Source of the DNA: Lachnospiraceae bacterium
GTDB taxonomy: Bacteria > Bacillota > Clostridia > Lachnospirales > Lachnospiraceae
NCBI GenBank assembly: GCA_011959285.1
Contig: BLLW01000033.1
Coordinates: forward strand, 1-39,540
Direction: 5' to 3'
DNA: 39,540 nucleotides
The first letter of the stretch is position 1. Each line of letters opens with the position of its first letter. Positions 32,881 through 39,540 of the stretch are shown piece after piece. The notes under the pieces were generated by a model. That model searched no databases. It saw nothing but the letters and a program-made list of their open reading frames with translations, and was not told the origin of the DNA. A program made the translations under genes and the position numbers.

Positions 32881-32951
32881 TTCCAGTACCTCCGCTTTAT
32901 TCCTTATGTATCAAAATCCTTCCCCCCTTGCTCCCGTATTTTTATAGTTGA

Positions 32952-33008
32952 AGTATAAACAAAACGAGACTCCAACAGAAGTCTCGTTTTGTTTATCAGT
33001 TTATACCC
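32952..33008 (-). promoter_or_regulatory. Promoter and shared LysR-type element of operon 2
   Basis: The second copy of the element seen at 29171-29209 (here 32969-33007). TATACT (32952-32957) stands at exactly the same distance from it as TATAAT does in operon 1. The first gene starts at 32880. The same DNA can form the lysR terminator hairpin. Confidence 0.68.
32955..32996 (-). terminator. Terminator of the LysR gene, overlapping the operon 2 promoter
   Basis: A perfect 17 bp stem with an 8-base loop; the GC-rich core CGAGACT/AGTCTCG is followed on the minus strand by GTTTTGTTTAT. It lies about 100 bp after the LysR stop. Confidence 0.7.
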
Positions 33009-33092
33009 GCAGGTTATAGCTTATCAAGGCTTGTTCCGCCTGCTCCCTTTTCGGGAAAGTGTTGCCATTAACACCCCCACAAACCCTTTATT

Positions 33093-33983
33093 TTACTGCA
33101 TTGCGGCCTGCGTTGCCACAAGAAAGCGTTTTACTGTCTCAGATGGGTGTGGTGAATGAAGCAGTCCATAAGGAATACTGTGTTCCCATTCCACCGGAAT
33201 CACTTTCAGGAGCGGATGCACACTTGCCCATCCCGGAATTGCCAGCAGCACATCATTACTGTTTTCGCAACGGTTAAAAATACTCATGTTGTAAAATTCA
33301 AAATCCAGAATATGTATCTGATTATGGTTCTGTTGAAGGTCATCACGCAACTGATCAACATAATGGCTCCATTCCCGCCGCATCATCAACAGGTTTTCCC
33401 CATACAGATCCTCTATCAGAAGTTTATCCTTTGCGGCAAGGCGGTGGTGAATGGAAACCGCACAGCACAATGGCTCCCGTGAAAGCTGCAACCCTGCGCA
33501 GTTCCGTAAACTTAACATAGTTTCGTCAAAAATCCCGCCGACAATATCAATATTTTTCCCTAAATTTGCCAAAATCTCCCTGGCATTCTCCGGTGTGTTC
33601 TCAAATGGGATGATCTGGAACTTTATATCAGGACAGTGCTCCTGTATCTTCGGCCATATCTGCATCAGCAGTTGCGCCGGTGTCATTGGGGAAGATCCAA
33701 TGCGGATCATGTTCGTATCTTCCTGCATGGCATTTTTTGCCCGTGTTACAGAATCCCTGCAATACTGGATAATATATTTTGTATCCTGGTATAAAGATTT
33801 CCCCGCTTTTGTCAGGGTCAGCCCCCTGTGTGTCCTTTCAAACAATTTTACATCTAAGGAGTTTTCCAACAGATTAATCTGCTTAATGACCGCAGTAGGC
33901 GTGATAAAAGACTCTTCCGCAGCTTTGTTGAAGCTGCCTGCATCCGCTACCCGCAGAAAAGTTTCAAGTTGAGGATTATACAT
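33093..33983 (-). CDS. LysR family regulator of the redox operons
   Basis: A full-length 296-residue LysR protein: MYNPQLETFLRVADAGSFNK, AAEESFITPTAVIKQINLLE (helix-turn-helix) and GLTLTKAGKSLYQDTKYIIQ, then a two-lobed effector domain (MIRIGSSPMTPAQLLMQIWP). AAGGAGG precedes the ATG. The gene lies at the head of the redox gene block and 212 bp from operon 2, so it is the natural candidate for binding the duplicated promoter element. The effector is unknown; aldehydes, quinones or oxidants would fit the target genes. Confidence 0.9.
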   Translation of the reverse strand: MYNPQLETFLRVADAGSFNKAAEESFITPTAVIKQINLLENSLDVKLFERTHRGLTLTKAGKSLYQDTKYIIQYCRDSVTRAKNAMQEDTNMIRIGSSPMTPAQLLMQIWPKIQEHCPDIKFQIIPFENTPENAREILANLGKNIDIVGGIFDETMLSLRNCAGLQLSREPLCCAVSIHHRLAAKDKLLIEDLYGENLLMMRREWSHYVDQLRDDLQQNHNQIHILDFEFYNMSIFNRCENSNDVLLAIPGWASVHPLLKVIPVEWEHSIPYGLLHSPHPSETVKRFLVATQAAMQ

Positions 33984-34012
33984 CTATCCCGCCTCCTTCT
34001 GACCACTTATTT

Positions 34013-34375
34013 TTAATATACAAATGCGGTAAAAGAAAATGTTACAAGCTTCCACTCTTCTCCGGACTTACTGTATACCTCAGTCACAGCAAAGTGATGA
34101 GTTGTCGGCTTCCCATTCAGTAACAGACCATAATTGCAGTCTGTGATTACAACAGCAGTATCTCCATAGATATCGACATTCTGACTGTTGAATTTTATTT
34201 CTGTCGGTTTGAATTCACCGCTTGTATAGAAGCCAATTTCACGATCCAGCTTGCAGGTGATTCCGATATGCACAAAGTTACAATTTACAGTTGCGATCTC
34301 ACGCATACCGGGCTCATCGGCCCTCTCCATTGCATCTCAAAGCTTTTTTGAAATCGCTAAGATTTTCTCCTTCAT
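34013..34375 (-). pseudogene. NTF2/SnoaL-like gene with an internal TGA
   Basis: The natural start is at 34375 (MKEKILAISKKL, with AAAGGA before it), but an in-frame TGA at 34337-34339 follows 12 codons later. The frame continues at once with DAMERADEPGMREIATVNCN and further to a stop at 34013 (FSFTAFVY). The rest matches the NTF2-like protein at 38116-38481 in pattern (NCNFVHIGITCKLDREIGFY, DTAVVITDCNY, EEWKLVTFSFT). Re-initiation at the ATG at 34330 could still give a 105-residue protein lacking the first helix. Function of the family here is not known; many are small-molecule isomerases or binding proteins. Confidence 0.7.
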
Positions 34376-34409
34376 GGTAGAAATCCTTTCTTTAGATATA
34401 AATTATAAG

Positions 34410-34716
34410 TTACACAAATAAATTTTTCAATAGTCCCATGACAAATACAAATGCCATCACATAGACCAGATAAAGAACAAAATTCTTCGCGCCCAATACA
34501 ATCTTCAGGACACCAAGGATTGTAATCTTTGTTGCCAGACCGGTTATCATAAAAGCGGCAAGGTAGGCATCCGAATGCCATATCAGGAAAAACTGGCTGT
34601 AAGAGGGATAGCTCCATACATGCAAAGCGGTGAGGCGATCCCCAGCATACTGGCAGGTACTACCCCGAATGCTCCCAGCATCGTTCCGCTTAAGGAACGC
34701 ATCTCATCATGGATTA
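34410..34716 (-). pseudogene. Remnant of an ArsP/YraQ-type permease
   Basis: Two pieces in different frames remain on the minus strand. The first (about 34716-34600) reads DEMRSLSGTMLGAFGVVPAS then MLGIASPLCMYGAIPLTASF, close to the conserved loop of DUF318/ArsP permeases (IASPLCMYGTIP). The second (about 34575-34410) reads DAYLAAFMITGLATKITILG then VLKIVLGAKNFVLYLVYVMA, the C-terminal helices. The central part and N-terminus are missing. The original would have had about eight membrane segments. Confidence 0.65.
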
Positions 34717-34815
34717 AAGCAAATCAAAGCAAATTAAAATCATTATTTCAATGATGCCTCTCATACCTATGCTGATAAAATGAGTAGGAGTATTGCCAAA
34801 TTATCAACATACATG

Positions 34816-34852
34816 ATGAACTGCCCCCGCCAAACAGGCAAAGACAGTTCAT
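34816..34852 (-). other. Hairpin downstream of beta-phosphoglucomutase
   Basis: ATGAACTG and CAGTTCAT pair perfectly, with an inner GCC/GGC pair, 26 bases past the stop at 34878. The absence of a U tract makes it a weak terminator candidate. Confidence 0.35.
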
Positions 34853-34877
34853 AGGCGATTACGCATCTGTTTTGACT

Positions 34878-35516
34878 TCATTTTAAAAAATCCAATAAAT
34901 CTTCAAACTTTTTAATACAATAATCGGCTTTATCGTATTCACCGGCTTTACCAATTCCAGCAGCCAGCATATTTCCCGCCTTTGCCGCATCTATCCCGGC
35001 ATACGCATCTTCTACAACAATACATTCCTTCGGGCATAATCCAAGATACTCTGCAGCTTTTAAGAATACTTCCGGATCAGGTTTGGACTTCGTAATATTC
35101 GTTCCATCTGAAACAGCATCAAACACTTCTGCAAGCGCGACCTTCTCCAAAATGAACCTGGCGTTTTTGCTGGATGAACCAAGGGCGATCCGGTAACCAC
35201 GTCTATGTAATTCTGCCAAAGTTTCTCTCACCTGATCCGTCACATCATCCGGCGTCATGGCAGCAAGAAATTCCCTATAAATATTGTTTTTCTTGTCTGC
35301 CAATGCCTCTTTCTTTTTCTGTGACAAAGAAGCGCCTTTATAGCCTTCCAACACAATATCCAGACTTTCCATTCTGCTGACACCGCGTAAACGATGATTG
35401 ACTTCCTCATCAAGGCAAAATCCCAATTCAGATGCCATCTGTTTCCATGCCTTGAAATGAAATTGATCCGTAAAAACAATCACTCCGTCTAAATCAAAAA
35501 TAACTCCTTTTATCAT
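34878..35516 (-). CDS. pgmB: Beta-phosphoglucomutase
   Basis: The ATG at 35516 overlaps the previous stop (ATGA) and begins MIKGVIFDLDGVIVFTDQFH, giving 212 residues, the normal size. The HAD motifs are all present: Asp8 (nucleophile, phosphorylated) and Asp10, GSSSKNARFILEKV (motif II Ser), and KPDPEVFLKAAEYLG with VVEDAYAGIDAAKAGNM (motifs III/IV). HFKAWK is the cap-domain signature of beta-PGM. It converts beta-glucose-1-phosphate (the product of inverting disaccharide phosphorylases) to glucose-6-phosphate in the cytoplasm. In this operon it would act on sugar released after import. Confidence 0.88.
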   Translation of the reverse strand: MIKGVIFDLDGVIVFTDQFHFKAWKQMASELGFCLDEEVNHRLRGVSRMESLDIVLEGYKGASLSQKKKEALADKKNNIYREFLAAMTPDDVTDQVRETLAELHRRGYRIALGSSSKNARFILEKVALAEVFDAVSDGTNITKSKPDPEVFLKAAEYLGLCPKECIVVEDAYAGIDAAKAGNMLAAGIGKAGEYDKADYCIKKFEDLLDFLK

Positions 35517-36376
35517 TCGTTTATCCACCCGCCGTCATTGTCAAGTGCCGGAAACATAGCAAGAATTCGTTTAATGCAGCCATCCCTTACTAAAAAGACT
35601 TCACAAATCCTAAAGTAATGCGTTGGGCCTCTATCCAGTTTCGTCACCATGGTTGCATAGCTGATGACAATTCCTCTGGCTGGGTCAATGATCGGATAAG
35701 TAATATACTTTTCAGGAATGGATGTGTGCATTCCGGTGTCGCCTTTCAGATCTGCATTCCACTTAAAATCACCTCTGAAAGAATTCGAATGATTGGTAGT
35801 CTGATAGCCGTTTTCCGTGCGCTGGCAATCGGGATGAATATGCATGATATCCGGTCCCTCCGGGCCAAAGGATCCTCTCCAGTATAAATCCGCCTGTTCT
35901 ATCAACTCTTCTCTGCTGCTTCTCTCTTCCTCGGGAACACACATTTCAAACATAAGATCCGGCAGATGAATTTCTTCCGGCATACAAAAAAAATACCTAC
36001 TTCTGCCTGTTTTTGCCAGCTCTTCAATCTCTGTGACCAGTCCGTTTTCCACCTTTAACCTAATGGAAAAAGCAAAACTTTTATAAGTCAGATAGTCATC
36101 GATGGGAAACAGTTCCCTTCTCTCCCGCACTTCATTGGAACCCACGCCGACGAATACAATCTCCCCGGTCTCCGGATCTAAAAAGGTCTGTCTCTTCTGT
36201 ATTACCAGAATATTATGCCAGAGTTCATTGTCTCCTGCTTTTCCCTCTATGCCATTGTATGTCGCACGATATCTGTCAGCCAACGAAAGCCTGCCTGTGT
36301 TCTTTTCCACAAGACATTCCAGATAGCGTTCCATTATCATAGCCAGTTCTTTTCTTTTTTTTAAATATTCATTCAT
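35513..36376 (-). CDS. Conserved protein of unknown function, possibly DUF8021-like
   Basis: I do not firmly recognise this 287-residue protein. It lacks a signal peptide. The N-terminal helix plus RLSLADRYRATYNGIEGKAG and DNELWHNILVIQKRQTFLDP resemble the start of DUF8021/SnoaL-type domains. A second part (GTGMHTSIPEKYITYPIIDP-like stretch, real sequence GDTGMHTSIPEKYITYPIID, then RGIVISYATMV and YFRICEVFLVRDGCIKRILA) looks like a repeated NTF2-like fold. It may therefore be a double SnoaL-like protein that modifies or binds a small molecule. It lies between a GH3 enzyme and pgmB and is translationally coupled to the latter, so a role in breakdown of a particular glycoside is likely. Confidence 0.7.
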   Translation of the reverse strand: MNEYLKKRKELAMIMERYLECLVEKNTGRLSLADRYRATYNGIEGKAGDNELWHNILVIQKRQTFLDPETGEIVFVGVGSNEVRERRELFPIDDYLTYKSFAFSIRLKVENGLVTEIEELAKTGRSRYFFCMPEEIHLPDLMFEMCVPEEERSSREELIEQADLYWRGSFGPEGPDIMHIHPDCQRTENGYQTTNHSNSFRGDFKWNADLKGDTGMHTSIPEKYITYPIIDPARGIVISYATMVTKLDRGPTHYFRICEVFLVRDGCIKRILAMFPALDNDGGWINE

Positions 36377-36400
36377 CTTTCTTCAATCCTTACTCCTGTT

Positions 36401-38101
36401 TTACTGTAAACGGGCATCCCATCTGCCGCAGAATGGATCACATGGACTTTCCCCTTTAAATTCACTTCTTCCCATGATCTTTTCCAGTACCTCATCAAGT
36501 ACCTCCTGATGTGAGCTGTAGGCATTGATATATGTCCTTACCCTGGGTACATCTTGAAGATGGTATGGATTTTCCACAGAAATAAATACTGTCGGGATGG
36601 ATGTCAGGTAATGAGGACAGTTTGCGCCAAGAGGTTCCTCCCACTGTATCCTTACCGTTGTCTGATTGCTCCGTGTTGAAACACAAGCAAAATACACCAT
36701 CAGGTCATATTTTCCGATATAATCAGTGGTTGGGGCGAGAAACCCTTCCATTCCTCTGGACGGATTGAATTCTGACACCTGAAACCCTTCCCCGATAAGC
36801 ATCTGTTTAAATGTTTCAGCCTTATTTAAAAACCCATCATAGCCCGCTGTCTCAATCGGGAAATACATAACTCTCGGGTATTTTTGGGGGCTGAGCGGAA
36901 GAACACCTGGTTCCTCTTTCACCAGTGTAATGGAATCGTCTGCCAGTTCCCTTGCCCACCGATGGTACTCGGTCTTACCTACCGTTGTCTTTACCGCTTC
37001 CACTGAATATTCTATTTCGGATGGCAGATACAGTTTCAGGTGTGCTTTCATGGCAAGTATTCTTGTTACCGCTTCATCCAACCTCTCCGGTGTGATGATT
37101 CCATTTTTGTATCCCTCTTTCATGAAAGCAACATCTTCTTCCATATTGCGGGAAAAAAGGAATACATCTGCACCGGCCGCGATTGTCGCAGGCACCGACA
37201 GCTTTCGCGGCATTGGGATCGTAAACCCACTCATTGTCGTTGCATCTGTGACAACAAGTCCGTTAAAGCCCAATTTTCCTCTCAACAATCCCTGAATCAG
37301 TTCTTTCGATAACGTGGCAGGTAAAATATCCTTATCTTCAAGTTCCGGATTCAGCAATTTTGAATATGCCGGCTGCATAATATGCCCGACCATTACGGAC
37401 ATTACGCCGGAATCTATACATGCCTTATAGACTTTCCCATAAGTTTCATCCCATTCCTCTGTGCTCAGCGTATTAACGTTTGTCACCAGATGATGATCTC
37501 TGTCATCTACACCGTCCCCCGGGAAATGTTTCGCGGTTGCCGCTATACCCTCCTGCTGTAAATTGCTGATATAGGTTGAGCCGAGCAACGCCACATCCAC
37601 CGGATCTGCCCCATAGGTTCTTACATTTGTAATAGGGTTTCTATAATTTAGGTCAATATCTACATCTGGGGCAAAAGTCCAGTTTACGCCCACACTCTTT
37701 CCTTCGCTTGCGCAAACCTGCGCCAATTTTCTGGCATACTCTGCCTTTTTATTTCCCGCAGCCGCAATCTGCATCTGATTTGCCATTTTTGTACCATTTG
37801 TGAGGGCACCTTGACCTCCTCTTTCCAAATCAGCTGCAATAAACATAGGTACTTTAAACTTCTTTATATGATTTGACAGTGTCACTGCCGATTCCATATC
37901 AAGGGGTCTGTACATGACACCGCCAAATGGTATAATTTTATAAAACTGTTCCAGCTCCTCAACAGATCCTTCCCTTATATTTACACAAAATAACTGCCCT
38001 ATCTTTTCTTCTTCCGTCAGGTCATTCAGTGTCTTATAAACCCACTCAATTTCCGTGTCATTCAGATAAAAAGGCTTCTGTTTTAATAATTCTTTATCCA
38101 T
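36401..38101 (-). CDS. Glycoside hydrolase family 3 enzyme
   Basis: A 566-residue GH3 protein without signal peptide, so cytoplasmic. N-terminal (beta/alpha)8 domain: FIAADLERGGQGALTNGTKM, then GVNWTFAPDVDIDLNYRNP, KHFPGDGVDDRDHH near residue 192-205, and VVTDATTMSG near 284-293 whose Asp is the nucleophile position of the family. The C-terminal 200 residues form the second alpha/beta sandwich. KHFPGDG..DRDHH is related to the NagZ-type His/Asp dyad loop (KHFPGHG..DSH), so beta-N-acetylhexosaminidase activity, or the phosphorylase activity known for some of these, is possible. With pgmB downstream a phosphorolytic route would make sense. GAGGTGACAG lies before the ATG. Confidence 0.88.
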   Translation of the reverse strand: MDKELLKQKPFYLNDTEIEWVYKTLNDLTEEEKIGQLFCVNIREGSVEELEQFYKIIPFGGVMYRPLDMESAVTLSNHIKKFKVPMFIAADLERGGQGALTNGTKMANQMQIAAAGNKKAEYARKLAQVCASEGKSVGVNWTFAPDVDIDLNYRNPITNVRTYGADPVDVALLGSTYISNLQQEGIAATAKHFPGDGVDDRDHHLVTNVNTLSTEEWDETYGKVYKACIDSGVMSVMVGHIMQPAYSKLLNPELEDKDILPATLSKELIQGLLRGKLGFNGLVVTDATTMSGFTIPMPRKLSVPATIAAGADVFLFSRNMEEDVAFMKEGYKNGIITPERLDEAVTRILAMKAHLKLYLPSEIEYSVEAVKTTVGKTEYHRWARELADDSITLVKEEPGVLPLSPQKYPRVMYFPIETAGYDGFLNKAETFKQMLIGEGFQVSEFNPSRGMEGFLAPTTDYIGKYDLMVYFACVSTRSNQTTVRIQWEEPLGANCPHYLTSIPTVFISVENPYHLQDVPRVRTYINAYSSHQEVLDEVLEKIMGRSEFKGESPCDPFCGRWDARLQ

Positions 38102-38115
38102 CTGTCACCTCATCT

Positions 38116-38481
38116 TCAGTACACTATCCTGGTATATGCCAGCGAAGCAAGTTTCCATGTATCCTCCTCAACAAAAACTTCTGTTACAACAAAAGGATTC
38201 ACCACTTCATTGCCTTCCACAACCGCTGTCAGTTTCAGTTTATTTGTCACTATCGCTGTGTTTCCAAACATTCTCACAACTGTATCTTCAAAATCAACAT
38301 GGCTATAAACAATTCTATCCGTCTCAATTGCTTCAACCTCTCCCTCACGGTCAAGGGTAACGCCCATATGTACATACAAACAGTCATCATATGCCGTACT
38401 TTTTATTTTCTCCACATTTTTTTCAATATATGCACTCCATATTTCATGAGAAAGTTTTTTCATTTTCTGCTCTATTGTCAT
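38116..38481 (-). CDS. NTF2/SnoaL-like protein
   Basis: A 121-residue single-domain protein with the cone-shaped NTF2 fold pattern: N-terminal helices (MKKLSHEIWSAYIEKNVEKI), DDCLYVHMGVTLDREGEVEA, FEDTVVRMFGNTAIVTNKLK, and a final strand pair EDTWKLASLAYTRIVY. Function unknown; similar proteins act as isomerases or binding partners for small molecules. It lies 14 bases ahead of the GH3 gene, and a damaged relative is found at 34013-34375, so it probably acts on the same substrate as the glycosidase. AAAGGAAATCAGAA precedes the ATG. Confidence 0.83.
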   Translation of the reverse strand: MTIEQKMKKLSHEIWSAYIEKNVEKIKSTAYDDCLYVHMGVTLDREGEVEAIETDRIVYSHVDFEDTVVRMFGNTAIVTNKLKLTAVVEGNEVVNPFVVTEVFVEEDTWKLASLAYTRIVY

Positions 38482-38518
38482 TTCTGATTTCCTTTCTTAT
38501 TTTCTGTGTGTCAATTAG

Positions 38519-39517
38519 CTACGCATTTTTGGAAAGTTCATATTCCCGATTAGCTGCCGCTGCATCTGCTCTCCTCTTCTTGAGCCTTCCGGTCAATCCC
38601 CTGTTTGCAGAGATACAAAGAATCAACAGAAGGAAAATACCTGTGATCACATTTCTCATATTACTGCTTAAACCTACCGCTACGAGTGCGATAGAAAGCA
38701 TTCGCATCGTAAATGCGCCAATCGTAACGCCAAACACTATATTGCAGTATTTTGATAAAAATATCCCGATGTTCACCCCCATGATTGCATCAAAAATAAC
38801 AGTCAGTGAAGCAAGGTTAGCCGGTGCCGATACTGTTGCGTTATTGGCCAGCATAAATGCCCCCGCGGCCCCCATAAATACGCCTCCGATCAAATAGGAA
38901 AAGAACTTCATTTTATTGATTTTAATTCCTGTACTTCTTGAGACACCCTGATTTGCCCCGATACATGCCAGATTTCTGCCAAATGCGGTTTTATTGATTA
39001 CAAGATACATGATCGCAACACCCATAATCAGTATCACAAAACAATAGGGTGCTCTGGCAATAAAAGTTATGTCGTTTGTCACATACACCTGTCCTCCAAA
39101 TACGCTCTGTGCCAATGCTTCATATACCATGCACAAACCGATGGAAAGAACAAGTGACGGGATTTTAAGCGCGTTGTATAATAAACCGGTCACAACTTCA
39201 ATCAGCAAACCCGTCAGCATACAGCAAAACAGCATACCATATCCCCCCAGATTGAAGTTTACTGCGAGACTCCCTCCGATGATGGCGGCGCAGTACACTA
39301 CTGCACCGCCCGAGAAGTCCCACATGCCCATGGTCATATTTGCCATAAGACCCAAAGCTAGGAAAATGGAAAATATGGACTGATATACATTTAACAGCAT
39401 TGTACCGGGCTGACCGAATCTGCCTTTACTCAAAACATAGAACACGATGTATACCAGTAGCGGTAAAGCTAATGTCTGACAACATCTGATTACAAAACTT
39501 TTCATTTTCTTTTCCAT
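38519..39517 (-). CDS. Sugar ABC transporter permease (RbsC type)
   Basis: Permease of the BPD_transp_2 family (ribose/xylose type) with eight to ten membrane segments. WDFSGGAVVYCAAIIGGSLA and VFGGQVYVTNDITF, and the cytoplasmic loop FGRNLACIGANQGVSRSTGI that docks the ATPase, are typical. AAAGGA lies right at the alternative ATG at 39529, too close for that start, so the ATG at 39517 (332 residues) is preferred. The matching ATPase and binding protein must be beyond the window to the right. It heads the visible part of the carbohydrate operon. Confidence 0.88.
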   Translation of the reverse strand: MEKKMKSFVIRCCQTLALPLLVYIVFYVLSKGRFGQPGTMLLNVYQSIFSIFLALGLMANMTMGMWDFSGGAVVYCAAIIGGSLAVNFNLGGYGMLFCCMLTGLLIEVVTGLLYNALKIPSLVLSIGLCMVYEALAQSVFGGQVYVTNDITFIARAPYCFVILIMGVAIMYLVINKTAFGRNLACIGANQGVSRSTGIKINKMKFFSYLIGGVFMGAAGAFMLANNATVSAPANLASLTVIFDAIMGVNIGIFLSKYCNIVFGVTIGAFTMRMLSIALVAVGLSSNMRNVITGIFLLLILCISANRGLTGRLKKRRADAAAANREYELSKNA

Positions 39518-39540
39518 TTTTATATCCATTCCTTTCGCGC

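Noticed and set aside
34816-34852. Strong terminator after pgmB.
   Set aside because: The hairpin is sound but no U tract follows, so it is listed only as a hairpin.

Overview
The window looks like chromosomal DNA of a gut-type Clostridia (probably Lachnospiraceae). This rests on moderate GC, strong AGGAGG-type ribosome binding sites, single-membrane lipoproteins with Cys at about residue 20, Firmicutes-type chemoreceptors, large serine recombinases and many sugar/redox genes. The species cannot be fixed from the sequence alone. I see no rRNA, tRNA, CRISPR array or transposase-type insertion sequence.

Layout. (1) 1-2796 (+): the 3' end of a sugar ABC transporter binding protein, a chemoreceptor, and the collapsed remains of a second chemoreceptor. 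(2) 2869-7682 (-): an FMN-binding lipoprotein coupled to a Cache-type chemoreceptor, then a D,D-carboxypeptidase coupled to a small membrane-anchored protein. (3) 7838-12491: a stretch of gene debris. It holds a decayed DUF5050/RsiV-like gene, a permease scrap, a truncated aminoglycoside nucleotidyltransferase running into a truncated TauE/SafE gene behind an intact marR, a serine-recombinase scrap joined to an argD scrap, and a phnW-like 5' piece joined in frame to an intact DegT-family aminotransferase. (4) 12504-14667: a LysE exporter, its likely LysR regulator and an HxlR regulator, each with recognisable inverted-repeat operators. (5) 14677-21502: a module of three overlapping, apparently intact large serine recombinases with a DUF6870-like protein, an XRE regulator and several unexplained inverted and direct repeats.

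(6) 21707-33983 (-): a redox regulon. Two long operons encode three aldo/keto reductases, two exported flavodoxin lipoproteins, a flavin reductase, a RibD-like reductase, a DUF4405 membrane protein, a double-cupin lipoprotein, a carboxymuconolactone-decarboxylase-like protein, two secreted hydrolases, a cyclophilin-like lipoprotein and an NADPH-FMN reductase-like protein. A LysR gene stands at the head. Both operons begin with the same roughly 39 bp element (33 of 39 identical), which overlaps the -35 region, and both have a -10 box at the same distance. This is good evidence for co-regulation. (7) 34013-39529 (-): an NTF2-like gene with an internal stop, an ArsP/YraQ-type permease remnant, and a probable carbohydrate operon (RbsC-type permease, NTF2-like protein, GH3 glycosidase, an unrecognised protein, beta-phosphoglucomutase).

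Three otherwise good genes carry a single in-frame stop (8650 TAG, 22765 TGA, 34337 TGA), and several others are frameshifted. This suggests either active gene decay or consensus errors in the assembly.
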